Part shown: positions 33,511 through 45,971 of the stretch, piece after piece
Position numbering within the stretch: position 1 is the first letter of the stretch
How the letters are laid out: the number at the start of each line of letters is the position of its first letter
DNA from: Saturnia japonica
Taxonomy: Eukaryota; Arthropoda; Insecta; Lepidoptera; Saturniidae
Assembly (NCBI GenBank): GCA_033032175.1
Contig: CM065310.1
Coordinates: 4,774,001-4,838,000 of the forward strand
Length of the DNA: 64,000 nucleotides
Direction of reading: 5' to 3'
Translations under genes and position numbers: made by a program
The notes under the pieces: model-generated
What the model saw: the letters and a program-made list of their open reading frames with translations, nothing else
Databases searched by the model: none
Told to the model about the DNA's origin: nothing

Positions 33511-33983
33511 ATATAGTGGTCTAGATGCACCCGTACAATAACAATATATTGTAATAACACCCAATATAATAATGAATTATTAATTTTAATAATGCAATAA
33601 GTACAGAAGTTTTATATAAATATAGCGAGTTTTACCAAACTTTATAGTAATAGCATTATTGCAACATTAATTTGGTTAACAAATTATTTCGGAGACGTAA
33701 CGCTTCTTTTTTAAGAACAATCACACAAATGCTTAGTACTGGGATAAAAATAAATAAATTGACTCATAAAATCTGTTTAAGGCAAGATTAACGTTAAAAA
33801 CTCATTATAAACCAAACCTAAAAATAAATATTGCTCTTTATATCCTAATAACAGTTAAACTTTGTATCAGAGCTCTTCGAAAATCTAATATTGTTCAATA
33901 TACTCACGCAGCCGTCTTTTCATAAGAACAAAAGAAATATGTAAGTATGAAAATAATGAAGTCATTGTTTTTGCTTTTTCAGA

Positions 33984-34129
33984 CAGACAAGAACTCTAGA
34001 GAATACGAAATTATACGTTTGAAGACCGCACTCGTAGCCGCAACAACAAAAAAAGAACTATCCACATTGAAACGAGCGAGCGGCTGCCAGCTAACCAAAG
34101 AGGGTCTGGTTAAAGTTTTTATTTCATAA
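33984..34129 (+). other. Exon-like segment on the plus strand, unidentified
   Basis: A good acceptor (tttttgctttttcag) is followed by an open frame beginning TDKNSREYEIIRLKTALVAA and rich in Lys, Arg, Thr and Leu, then a stop at 34127-34129 and an A-run. A donor-like CTG|gttaaag lies at 34108-34109, so it could be an internal exon (33984-34108) or a last exon. GC content is above the surroundings. I do not recognise the peptide. It would lie inside an intron of, and antisense to, the macroglobulin-like gene. Confidence 0.3.
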
Positions 34130-35190
34130 AAAAAAAATGTAGAATAGGCAAAATGGTTGCAATAACGAGAACTCTGTATATTAGGTTAGCGAGAATGTTA
34201 CATTCACTGTAGTTATAGTAGAAATAGTTTTAAAAAAAAGTTATGCGCAGTAGACCCACAAATTGGATATTGTTACAATACGCTGGATCGCAAATGAAAT
34301 ATTGAAAATCATTTTCTTGTGTAATTCTGGGGTAAATATTGTATCAATATATTTCGTTTCATATTAAATTCATTTTTATTTTAAAATGCAACATTTCTAG
34401 TAATAATGCTATTAAGATTGAAAGTTACGTTATTACAGTTAAACTAGATTTACATAAGTTAGAAGTAGAGTTGGTAAGTAAGTAACTTTTAAAGTACGGG
34501 GCTAACTTACTTCTTACAATGATTTTAATACAATTAAAAAATAATTGTATAATACTTATGAGTCGTTTATCAAATAATGAAATGTATTTTAAGTGGCATA
34601 TTTATCAAGATGAAAGATGAAATAAATATTGATGAGAATCACGAGATGTTGGTCTAGACATCGCGAAGTGACTCAACCGAGAAAATCGAGGTCCATTGAA
34701 TTTAATCTAGTTAACATCATTATTAACTTCGAATGAATAAAATAAATCAAGTAAATTATTTTTATTTAACAAAATTTATATTTTGTGTTAAAGGTATAGA
34801 ACATAAACTTTAAAACTGTTTTACATATTTAAATTATTTTAAAAAATGCTACACATACATAACTATGTATAATACTACATACTATATTTAGTTAATTATT
34901 ATAATCACATATTTTATTGTTATTCCGTTTTCTAATAAAAGATTGAAATATACACCAAACTATCTTTTATGACCACCAACAGTACATTTCAATGTTAAAG
35001 ATTTACTAACAAATCGAAACGTAGTAAATAAAATTCCACGCAAAGGATCCAATTTTCCAGGGCGCGAATCTATTTGAATTCACTTGAAACGCGACTAAGA
35101 TTTGGTAGTTGTGCTGTAGTGAACATTATTTTGTACTTGAAGTAACATCATCATTTCAAATTCGATTTCATAAGTTATGCTTTATTACAT
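34130..35190. other. AT-rich intronic stretch, nothing identified
   Basis: No supported feature. Confidence 0.35.
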
Positions 35191-35195
35191 TCATG

Positions 35196-35449
35196 TTAGG
35201 GCTCATTTCACATCGACGAATCGTAATTTTTTCCGGATCGTGATTTGATATGATTCATTTTTTATTTTTTCAATTGTACATAGCCTTCGTATGACCTTAT
35301 CCACGGTGTCACGAATCGTGAATGCATCTAAATGGATCTATCATACAGATTATATTATATAACTTTTATAATATCATTGATCGTACATACGTCTATCGCT
35401 ATTAAAAACGAAACTTCAATGACGGATGTATGTGTGAACGGGCCGTTAA
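35196..35449. mobile_element. MITE, TTAGGGCTC.../...GGGCCGTTAA
   Basis: The left tip is TTAGGGCTCATTTCACATC and the reversed right tip TTAACGGCCCGTTCACACAT. The interior has several 'cgaatcgt' and 'gacgg/aatgta' blocks. Relatives are at 1740-1860 and the half-copy at 1320-1420. Confidence 0.6.
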
Positions 35450-36037
35450 TGTTTAAGTGTTCCTAATAAGTTATGTTAAAACTCTTTTACCATTAAATTT
35501 AAAATGTATTGTACATATTACGTGATTTATTCTGGATAGTTCAAATATCTCAAAATATTGTTATCAATATAATAAATACATTGGTGTTTTATTTTTATAA
35601 TTATGATGATATCTGATGTGTTACTATATTTTGATATCATCAATAATTTTCATTCGTATGGAACATAAATTAATTACTACAAAATAATTATACAGTGTTC
35701 GGACACCACGCCGATCTACAACATTCTACAATCTTACTACAATCTACATCTCTACAATCTAAAGTCGAAAATATGTCGCCAAATATGTTATAGATGTGTT
35801 ATGGCAGCAATACTTTAGGAATTAGCTACTCTAGGTTTAGCTAAAATAAAATAAAGTTAAAAAATACGTATTGACAAAACGTGTTGGTCTTACGCACTAT
35901 CAGAGCGAAGAAGAAGTAGTTTTTATGTTCTAATCATCATAAGTTACTATATTATTATGTTGTTGAAATTACTTTCGACACATTCCAAAGACGTGATCCT
36001 ATTAAATAATATAATTCCTATGCAATATCTTATTATT

Positions 36038-36183
36038 AACTGAGCAATTCTTTTATATATAACGGCTCCAACGATTTGAATGAAACTTTGTATTTAGATA
36101 AAGTTTTACATTTTAAGTAAGTATACCTAGATATATGTTTTTTTTTTTTGTAAGACACCGAGCAAAGTTCGGTCGCCCAGATA
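36038..36183 (+). mobile_element. Hairpin-ended repeat, family I
   Basis: Second copy of 6402-6562, with 'ctgagcaattcttttatata', 'cggctccaacgatttgaatg' and the end hairpin CCGAGC-AAA-GTTCGG (one mismatch) followed by 'tcgcccagatatta'. Confidence 0.6.
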
Positions 36184-36214
36184 TTATTTCTTTATAGAAA
36201 ATACGACAAGATGA

Positions 36215-36560
36215 CGGTACAGCACCTTATACTAAGCACAGTTCAATTCAAAAAGAACATCGACCAACGAGAGGTTGGCAATTAACTGATGGTCATCGCT
36301 ATCGTGCCTGCCGTAAGTAGAGGATTCAATCCCGGTCTTTTTTTGTAATTCTGGGTTTTTGGGGTTGTCTACATCGCATCGATCGACGTGAGTTCGAGTC
36401 CCTACAATGAGCCCGAGCTTACGGTGAAGGAAAACATCGTGATGAAAGCATGGCATGCTGGTAGGACATTGTCTAATGCCCGTCTGGCTAGCTACATAAG
36501 TGTGTTCAAGAGTTTGTTATATGAAGTGAACTTAATAGCTAGTCCTCCCACTAAGCATGT
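36215..36560 (+). mobile_element. SINE-like repeat, family L
   Basis: The front carries 'gatggtcatcgctatcgtgc'. The back carries 'gagttcgagtccctacaat', like a degenerate B box, then 'cggtgaaggaaaacatcgtg' and 'ggacattgtctaatgcccgt', matching 3228-3340. The facing open frames are fortuitous. Confidence 0.55.
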
Positions 36561-37131
36561 TACCATCATTGATTGCACCGTCATTTAAATCAGGTGAAAT
36601 TGTGGTCAAATACTAAACCTATAAAGAATTTTTTAAAAGTTTGCAACTACGGCACATTTTACACAGACTATTTAGTATTCCCCAAAGTACGATAAGCGAT
36701 ATAAAAATTTCCATAAACACAAAGCAACAATATACAAAATAATAATATTATCAAGAAGAGAGGCGAATATTTTGCATAGAAATTTGAGAGAGAATAGCTT
36801 TGTTCGGACGCACAAACAAGCATGGTTTGTATTCAAAGGCATCCATTCGCGAACATTGCGATTGATTCAGAGGAAGGAAATTGTGAATGTACGTTTTATA
36901 TTGAGTAACTTGTATGAACTTTAATATTACAAAAACATTAAAACATATTATATCGCATTTCAATACAATATAAGTAGAAATATTATATATCTCGAAATGA
37001 TTCAATTAGAAATATATTGCAAATTTTTATATTAAAAACATTTCATATTTAATTATAATATGAGTACTAGTAACTTTATCTAAAGTGACGCAAAAAACGT
37101 CGCTAAATTGAATAAGTATGAATATTGCAAA

Positions 37132-37500
37132 TCTATACATATAAAATGCTTTGTCCTGAATGACTGACGGATCAATGCACAGCCTAAACCGCTGATCGTA
37201 GAGACCTGAAACTTGGAAGGTGTGTTCTTTGTATGACGTAGGCATCCGATAAGAAAGGATTTTCAAAATTCTACCCCTAAGGGTGGGGGGAAAGGGGAGG
37301 GCAAAGTTTGTATGGGACAACGTGATTCCTTGGTCCAATCTACTTCAAATTTTGCATAAACCTTTTTTAACATAATTGATGGAAGACGTGTTTTGTATTT
37401 TATTGAGATTCCTCCCCTAGCGGGGTTAAAAATGGTTAAAAGGGTTAAAAGGTTAAAGGTTAAAAGTTTTTTTGCGGTGATTTGCTTCGAAGTTGATATC
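37132..37500 (+). mobile_element. Helitron-like 5' portion
   Basis: Starts TCTATACATATAAAATGCTT after an A, then 'tgtcctgaatgactgacgga', 'cagcctaaaccgctgatcgt' and 'gggtggggggaaagggga', a sequence widespread in moth and butterfly Helitrons. No CTAG end was seen. A short (GGTTAAAA)n-like run lies at about 37424-37462. Confidence 0.55.
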
Positions 37501-37803
37501 AATACTCCTTTTGATTTAAATTACATTTTATTTTGACACATGTTTGAAAACTCAATCCGATTTTATTCAAAAAAGGTTGAACTCAATTAAAACATAAGAA
37601 AATACTCTTTAAAATTGGAATGTCTCGAAAGTCATCGTACTATATTAGTACCTCATTTGAAGGTTTCTAAGCCTAAAGAGGTTGTGCACTTTTAGGACAC
37701 GGCCTCATAGGGACTTAGAGTTCGACATTTGAAAGGGTAAGGACTAGAACATTTTGGTTATAAATTATACGAATCATTCCATATTGAAAAAAAAAACGTA
37801 AAA

Positions 37804-38485
37804 TCTATACTAATACTAATTACTAATAATATAATAAAGCGGAAAAGTTTTTTGTTTGTTTAAACACGTTAAACTCTGACCTACCAGTCGGATTCGAAAA
37901 AAAAAAAAATTTATATGATAGCTTGACTCACGAGAATAGTATAGGTTATATATATAACATTAGGCTACAGTTTCTAGCTAGCCTTAAATATTGATTTTTG
38001 TTACGTAAGTGAGAAGTCAAAGCCCTCGCGAATTGCTTTAGCCGCATGCATTAATCATTAGGTTAATGATACAATGTTGTACAAAAATATTGGCTATTAG
38101 TATATATAAAAAAAGTCAGCGATAGTATATATCTATCTCTTATACATGAGCCACAATAAGGTATTTTGCAATTCTTTTTGTTGAAGATTAAAAATTAATT
38201 TATGAGCATTATTTTTAATTTATATTTATTTATATTTTAATTCATAAATACAACTTATAATGAAGATAAACTTCGCCTTTTACAGTATGTTATTTGGACG
38301 CATAGTTTGAGAGATAATATAAAATTAAAATAATTCAACACTCGGCTTGGGTCTATGTCTATAGTAAGTAGTTAAGTGACCATCTGGCCGCGCGATAAAA
38401 ATATTGCCTTTATTGAAGTATTATAAATCATCAATCAGTGATTTCTTCTAAATTCTATGCGGGTAAAACCGCAGGGCACAGCTAG
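37804..38485 (+). mobile_element. Helitron-like element, TC...CTAG
   Basis: Begins TCTATACTAATACTAATTAC after an A. It ends 'tgcgggtaaaaccgcagggc' then acagCTAG (38482-38485) before T, with the stem TGCGG/CCGCA upstream of the tip. 682 bp, non-coding. Confidence 0.7.
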
Positions 38486-39420
38486 TTTGTATAATAAAAC
38501 ACATCACGCATTTCATTACAATGTAACTAGAAATGTACCTAGAAGAGGGATACAAAAAAAGGTTACCATATTGTATGAGTTTGAGTATTGTAAATTTGTT
38601 TATTAAAACACATTTAACATTTTATCATTACAATATAAGCAGAAATGTATACTGTAATGTGATACAAAAAGTAAATTACCACAATTACTTTGAGAGGCCT
38701 TTCTATATGTTAATGCGAAGTAGTTAGTTACCCTTGATGTTTGAAGTCAATCGAAACGGAGTGATGTAGACATGATTGCTATGCAAATGTATATAGATAA
38801 TTGTTGTCTTTAGAACAGAGAGGGAAATATTTCAAAACACTTTTAATACTTCTATTTACACTCTAAGTTTCTTTCTGTTTATATTAACTTTAAAATTTAT
38901 GTAGAAATATTTAATAATAGTCGAAAAATTTAAAATTGCAATGAATTTAATATATTTGAAATGTGTTTCCTTTCACAAAAATTATCGTTTTTTTTTTTTA
39001 AATTATGACGTCAGTTCATCTATGTAATCAACTAAGGTAATTTAATGGATAGGTTTGAAACATCTAGGAATACATGTAAATGAATTCAACTATTAAAAAA
39101 AAAATCCAAATAATAAAAGCCGCTAAATTGTGAGTCGAGATGGGTTCGCGCCTAACCGAATAAACAAAATATTTTATTTTGTTGTTGAAAATATATAACA
39201 CAAATTTGTTATATGTTAGTGTTATATATTGTGAAATGTAACCCTCTCAACGCAAGTCTACTAGAATTTGCCATAAAAAAATCACATAAATACATTTCCG
39301 ATAGTATCTAAATATTCTTCAAAAGGTTTATATAGATTTTTCTAATAATATGGCATGTTTTCATTAAATAAATGAATTTATAGCTAATCATGTTTAGTAT
39401 ACAAACAATGTACAAAAGAG
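38486..39420. other. AT-rich intronic stretch, nothing identified
   Basis: No supported feature; the short plus frame at 38533-38727 is AT-driven. Confidence 0.35.
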
Positions 39421-39625
39421 AACATGGCCGACACAAAATTTTCCTCGCTGCGTTACCCGAGATATAACGCTGTCGAGTTAACGAGACTGGCTAACAAGAA
39501 TGCCTTCCTTTTACAGGGTGGAAGATCTAATTTTTCCATTTCATCTGATGAGATAGCGCAGCTGACACCGCCGTTGCACGGTTCGTTAAAGCCAAGCTGC
39601 ACAGGGCCAATCAGATTTCTTTGTG
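39421..39625. other. GC-richer segment open on both strands, unidentified
   Basis: The plus strand is open from ATG at 39424 for 68 codons (MADTKFSSLRYPRYNAVELT...). The minus strand is also open for about 50 codons ('FNEPCNGGVSCAISSDEMEK'). Neither has a domain I recognise nor clean splice borders. An acceptor-like ttccttttacag ends at 39516 on the plus strand. Could be an exon of a nested gene or a mobile-element relic. Confidence 0.25.
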
Positions 39626-39848
39626 AATAAAATTAACAATCACTTTGTGCTATTAACACGTAATGCTGAGAATTGATATTGCAAATTGTAGTTTAACACT
39701 AATGCAATATAATTTGAAAACGGAATGTTCTTTAAAAATGGATTATTGTTTACAATTGTATCGGGTTTTATATAAAAATTCAATTTTATTTTCTCTAACG
39801 TCTCACTGTTTGCATAACATCTCGCTAGTAGATGATATTATCACGTAA

Positions 39849-41525
39849 ACATTGAAAGGAAAGTACTGAAAAGGGCGTAAAATTATGATACTAAATTGTG
39901 TTTATGATTGCTATTACGCTTATTGTATTGTTTTATTTTTAAGTACAAATTCACTATGATTTCTCGAGTGAAATTTGACGGTAAAAGACGGTGTTTTTTA
40001 TTTCGTATCTAATGTCTAATTTCATTAACCCACATAAAAAAAACGAATACATATGTACGCTCGTTAGAAGTTATACTTCTGTGACGTGATCAAAATGATT
40101 TTTAATATATACGATATTAATTTGTTGGAAAAACAACATTTTTGATTTTATATATTTAGTACATAATAGTATATATATATATCAGCAATAAATTGAATAA
40201 TACGAGATCAACAAGCTAAATTATTAAAAAGGAAACCATCAACCCGAATGCACCAAACAATTGAGTATTTTTTTTTTAAAAAAAAATTCTATTTTTGCTT
40301 TTTATTTGATTTTCAGATGTCATACTTAAATATTATGTAACCTATGTCACTCCCACAATTAAGACGAATCTAACAACACCTCGTATGCTCGTATGCCATT
40401 TAGGTTAAAGAGCATGAAAAATAAATAGAAACATATACATACCTACCTACATAAGTAATCTCGAAAAACATAACCCTTCTTTTACTCAGTCGGGTAAATA
40501 CACTAGTGTACGTACTACTTTGTTAGTTTTCTTTACATTTTCCGTACACTTTAAAATCTTAGATTTTGGGTAAAATAACGATTTACGTATGCCGATACAG
40601 GCAGATAACACATAAAAAACGGTCTCGTGTTCCTATCTCGTTACAAGCGTATACCTACTATGTTCTTTCTTTTTTGATTTATAATTTCATCTTTCCCGAT
40701 AACAATGATATAGCATTTTTAAAAATAACATAGATTGCGACTATCGACAATAAAAGAAGACGCTTAGCGAGCAACGTCATGGTGTAAACTTATTGTTACA
40801 AAGTGTAAAAATTCACTAGAATAATTTTTTATTACGCACCTAAAGAAGTATAACTTCAAAATATATTTAAAATAATCATAATTTACTGAAACATGAAATC
40901 TTAATTCACGCTTAACAAATTAAACCAACTTAATTCGTTAGCAATTAACATAAAACAAATACACGTAACGTATCCAAATTAGTAATGTTTATCGACACGT
41001 CCCCTCACTATCTCCAATTACGATTCATTAGGCTCCGCTATCGATATCTTTGCGGGTACTGGCAATTGCCCTAAGCTTCACTACAGCGATATTTCCTACA
41101 ACGGCTGCTTTGCAAATAGTTATTTAATTTTTCCCCCAACATGGGTTGTAATTGATTACAAACGGGATGAAGTAATTTTTAAATTTGATTGTAGAGCTGA
41201 TCTGTTAACGTGTATTAATAGCTATTAGTAATTTGATATCCATGACAGTTTTCTTCAGATTATTGTGAATTTTTAAAAAGGATTAATGTAAGAACGTAAC
41301 ATGTAATATTGCATACTTACTTTTGTAAAAAAAAAAATAGGTCTAAAAATGTTATCCCATGTGTCAGCAAGATGATGAAGTTAACCATCAAAAATAATGT
41401 AAATTTATTATACTGTTTTTTTTTAGTTTATTTGTACAATTAGTTTAACAGTATAGAAATGAACAATATTATATTATGTTTATATAAATTCCGTTCGTTA
41501 CATTTTTCGAATTGGTATTTTTACA
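39849..41525. other. AT-rich intronic stretch, one GC-richer patch
   Basis: 40985-41110 is GC-richer with a short minus frame ('AVVGNIAVVKLRAIAS') but no splice context or family match. Confidence 0.35.
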
Positions 41526-41529
41526 TAAA

Positions 41530-41879
41530 CAAGCGACGCCCTAAACTCGAAATTCGACCAGCGACTTTTTGTACATAGACTATTTTCTGTTTGAAATTTG
41601 CAGTATTCATGAACCTAAACAATGAGTATTATCTACATCACGTGCTGTCACTTTTCGTTGAGTGACAATGTCAGTATTTTGGGGGGTCAAAGTTCAATGG
41701 CACTAGTCAAGTTAGGATTCGCAGTATTTAATATATTAGTAACAGATATTATAGATAAATTTTAGCTTTCTGCACTCCTTCTCCATAAAAACTTTAACCA
41801 TGCGAAATCTCAGTCTTCCGTGCACGCAATACGCTTAAAAAGGTACCGAAAGCTTTTGCTTCACGTATTAATATATAGA
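41530..41879 (-). mobile_element. Helitron-like family E
   Basis: The reversed copy starts TCTATATATTAATACGTGAA at 41879. The hairpin TCGA-AAT-TCGA and a decayed tip (CTTG for CTAG) lie at 41530-41555. It lacks the 96-bp segment found at 30085-30180. Confidence 0.75.
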
Positions 41880-44205
41880 TTATTAATATTTTTTGGAAGT
41901 TAATTTATATAAAGAATAATTGTTTTATTAACACAATAAAAATCAATAAATGAATTAATATTATTATTATTGATGACTAACTTCATTATTTTGCATTTCC
42001 GTCACATGAAGCACGTGCAGTTCTCAATTACAACCAAGTACTACTTAAAAAAACTCTTTGGGATAAAAAAATATATGTAAAAACAGAGTTGTAAGGATTG
42101 TAACATACTTAAGACGGTGATAGTTGGAAACTATCTCGACGGAGATGAATGTACTCGCAAGAGATTGCGTCATGGCAGACGTAGCATAGTGAATTGCGGA
42201 TCGACTTTTCATTTCATGCTGTCTTGATTTGATTCTACAACGAGACTTACCTAGATTTGACGTGGTTTAAATACTCAAGAACTATTCACTTACACGCAGT
42301 AAAAATATTTTATTTTCAGTGCACTCCATTACATGATCATTTAATATATATTTTAATTTCACCAACTTATAAACAATCGTAATTAGTAATGCAAAATACA
42401 AATCTAAGTAATTTATTGTGTTTTATTAGTATCTTCTTGAATATACTAATATCATTCATATACCTGAGCTTAGATGGAAATATATACAATTATAATTCAT
42501 TTTATAGTAATTTAATAAATAAAATCATCATAACGAATAACCATTTGTTAACAATTTGAAATCAAATTTTACCGAAAAGTCAATTAAATTGAAAGCAACG
42601 TTTGCCGTTCGTAATGGTTACCGTAAGTGAATAGATTTGTATAATGTTATTACATTAATAAAATTTAGAAATTTAATAAATATATTTGTGAAGATTTTAA
42701 TTTAACTTTCGCTAGTTTTATTATAATCGTGAAATATGCAAAAATACTTCATCTAGTTTAAAAATAACTTTGTTATCCAACTCTTGGTGTCAATTCGACA
42801 CAGCAGATTGATGTCAATTTGTCGTCAAATTGGTAGCAAGTTTTGGAACTCCTATATTATTATTTGCAGATAAACTGGCGTCAAGTGATTTGAAATATTT
42901 TGTCAGGAAATTCTGGATTTTGAGGATGTTAAAATAAACAAAATATTAATTCAATTCACTATGTATTGCTTAGTACTCATTTTGGATTTTACAGATTATT
43001 TCGAAACTATATCGTAATCAAATTGCAATGCAGTGTGCACGGCGCTTATAATTCCGACACTATCCTGACAGAGATAAATTGTGCATGTCAGAGATTGTGT
43101 CAGTGCGTAGTGTGAAATGGAACAACTTTGCATTAAATTTAAAGCCCTGAGACCATATTTTCCGTAATTTGTGAAACAATAGCTGATCTTCTTTGTTTTA
43201 GTGTAATGAAAGGTTCTGATTTAATTTGTAATGTCTTGTTCGGTTAACCAATTTTCAGTGAAATATAAAATAACTATCCCAAATTTAAAAATCAAACATA
43301 TTTATCATATAATCTTATATGTAATTAATAATTGATCAAAAACACGAAAAAAAGCAAAACATGAAAACTATTACAGCATTTAATTTGAAGAAATATAATT
43401 GGTGATAGGAGATTGTAGAATACAATAAATTAGTTTATTACACTATTTGCGCTGTAGCATTATGCGGGGGACAATTTCAGTAACGTTTTGTTTCACTATT
43501 GACAGTTGCCACGATTTACAAATTATGACAGTATTTCAGCTGTACCACTTTCGTAATATATTAAATCATTAATAACCGTAGTAAATTAAATTAAACCCAA
43601 CTAAAATGTTCTAGTCTACAAATAAAATCTAATGGAAAGTAAAGTTAAGCAAAGTGTTATGCGTATAACGTAACACCAAAGACGTATTTAGTGATGGGAT
43701 GTACTGCTACGATGGATACTTGATGTTTTTTTAATTAAAAAAAACGTATATTGTTCGTAGTTCAATTTTTGTTGTGTTTCCATAATATACGAAACAATAG
43801 AAACAAAATAATGGACCCATTTTATAACCGGCAAAGTTTTGTAAAAGGCAACCGTTGAGATAGTGGACTTGGAATGCTTTAAGTTTTCTCGACGACTCGA
43901 AATGTCTTTATGATTCCCGGGTACGCAGTAAATTGATATTTATTCTGCTCCCCTCGCTCTCGCCGCACTTACTTAGCGTCTAGAAACAGTTTTAAAAATA
44001 GAATGATATATTGTATTACTACAATGGTATCTTGCACGTGTGATATTTCAAATTTTAATATAAAAGTTACATTAAGATTCTTATACCAGTTTATTTATAA
44101 CAAGTTTTGTTTCTTAAAAATAATGTCATGAATAATGGTTATGAAATTTTTAATAATCCTTTAAATAAGTGTAAAGTTCCATAAAACAAAATTTATGTTA
44201 AGATA
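41880..44205. other. Intronic stretch with one weak repeat pair
   Basis: 42125-42220 and 43045-43135 share a spaced pattern ('gacggagatgaat/gacagagataaat', 'agagattg.gtca', 'cgtag...gtgaa'). 43860-43990 is GC-richer without a supported exon. Confidence 0.35.
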
Positions 44206-44209
44206 TAAT

Positions 44210-44348
44210 TTAGGGCTGATTCTTCAATCACCAGATAACTTTGTTTGAGAAATAATTTTTAAACTTTGTTTTCCCATACATTTTACGTCAAAACGCTAAA
44301 GTTATCCCTCAAATAAAGTTATCTGATTATAAGAAAATTAAACCCTAA
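44210..44348. mobile_element. 139-bp MITE with long inverted ends
   Basis: Tips TTAGGGCTGATTCTTCAAT and (reversed) TTAGGGTTTAATTTTCTTAT, each followed by 'CAGATAACTTT.TTTGAG'. About 40 bp of each end pair up. It is typical of small fold-back DNA elements; the transposase family is not certain. Confidence 0.7.
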
Positions 44349-44408
44349 TTATATAAATTAAAATAAGGACCGAAAATTCCACACAGACGAAGTTGCAGGC
44401 ACAGCTAG
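44349..44408 (+). mobile_element. 3' end of a Helitron-like element
   Basis: 'acacagacgaagttgcaggc' then acagCTAG at 44405-44408 before T. The body upstream is interrupted by, or unrecognisable beyond, the MITE. Confidence 0.5.
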
Positions 44409-45971
44409 TGTGTTATAAGTTTGTATTGAAATTTAGAACAATAATTGTGAAAGATACAAATTGCGGGGATATTTAAAAATAGTGAAATTATTTTTTCAAG
44501 AACATTTATCACGTGCAAAATAAACATAAAAACTTAGTGATATTTTGTTTCCATCCTGAAATACTCTATGTCTACCAGACAACATTATTGAAATGTATAA
44601 ATAAGTGTGGAAAAAGAAGTAAATAGCAGTAATACGCTTGACTATTCGAACACAATTTATTCAACAAAATTCTTCCCCGAGTGCATATTTCGTGTTCGAC
44701 ACTGCATGGAGACTTGGCGAATAGCCCTCGATATTTGCAAGCAATATTTTTCCGGTTACGTGCATTTTGAACACTGTTTATCTGTTTGGCAATAAGTCGA
44801 CTTTTCAATAACTCCGCCAGGCGAACGCAATGAGATTTTTACAGTAGGTAACTCGATTGAATTCGAAACGTGAGAGCAAAAAAATATGTTTGAAAATGTT
44901 TTCTATGAAATTTATTAGGTTTTATGAGAGTTGTATTATAGTTGGTATAACATTTGATACTTACACGAACGGTTATGATTTTGAATTTCCAATATTAAAT
45001 ATAATATTTTTCTACTGTCAAAATGTTATTACATGGTGGACTACTCTCTATACATCCAATTAATTGATTAATATAATAATATGATTATGAACCTTAAATA
45101 TTATATGTACATATAGTTAAAAAATGAAAATTTCAAATTATCTTGCTAGTTCTTCTAGACTACTGGAATGATTTCTGAATTAATAGAAGTATTTTAACGT
45201 TCATAAAGGGCTAAATCGAATAAAGAAAGTTTGATTTTCATTTTGACTTCATTATTGTGACAAGGTGCTTGTATAGAAGCAAATATTGAAGTAGTAGAAC
45301 TAATAAACCATAATTCAACTTTAATTCCCAAGAACTACAATCATAATTATTGTCTTTGCTAAATAAATACTTTTTAATAGGAAGCACAAGTTTATTTTGG
45401 GTGCAAAATTTTGCAGTAAAAAAACAAACCTGATCGGTAAAGCATGTAGCAAATAAAAGGTCCAAAGTCCCAGTACTAATTTAATTTATTTAAAAAAATA
45501 TATTTACTGTGATATAAAGAAGGAATGAAGAATGGAATGGAATGGAGGAATGGCCTTTTATATAAGCCTTCTAGAGGTTCCAAGTGTATTTTTTTAAAGT
45601 TTTATAGGGTTTACAGTTTGACTACAATTTTACCTAAAGTTAAGTGTTGACATTGCCTGAGATGATTGAAAGGCTGCTAAAATGTAGCTATTGGAACCGA
45701 ACTCTATAGGTAACCTGAGGCTGGTAGCATAAACTAGGCGTGCATTTGAAATTGCCATAACAACATGCTATGGTTTTATCATGAAATTTTTCTTTACTAA
45801 AGGTTTAAGTTAATTATAGGATTAACACGCTAACAAAAAACCTTCATCGGCTCAAATTGTTCAGTTTTTCCTATGATCAGTCTTTTTTAATTAAATATCA
45901 TGTCAGTATTGAACGCAAATTTCTTATGAATTACATGTAATATCTAAAACGTATGTTCGTTAAAACTTTAC
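44409..45971. other. AT-rich intronic stretch, nothing identified
   Basis: A GGAAT/GAATG-rich run lies at 45521-45553. Open frames here lack support. Confidence 0.35.

Larger units (their letters stand above)
13445..45971 (-). other. Very long intronic interval (32,527 bp) hiding at least one exon
   Basis: Exon A stops part-way through MG1, and exon C starts after the expected 'TDKP.Y.PG' strand of MG2. About 50-60 residues (150-180 bp, entering and leaving in phase 1) must lie between them if the gene is intact. I scanned the GC-richer patches on the minus strand for it and did not find it. The interval is otherwise mobile-element rubble, listed below. Confidence 0.6.

Noticed and set aside
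33947..34129. 'QTDK' at the exon-like block, reminiscent of the missing MG2 motif
   Set aside because: It is on the plus strand, opposite to the macroglobulin exons, and the following residues do not fit MG2.
36232..36588. Facing open frames of 74 and 66 residues
   Set aside because: They fall inside a SINE-like repeat shared with 3228-3340.
43850..44000. GC-richer minus-strand frame as a candidate for the missing macroglobulin exon
   Set aside because: No MG1/MG2 motif and no donor in the required phase.
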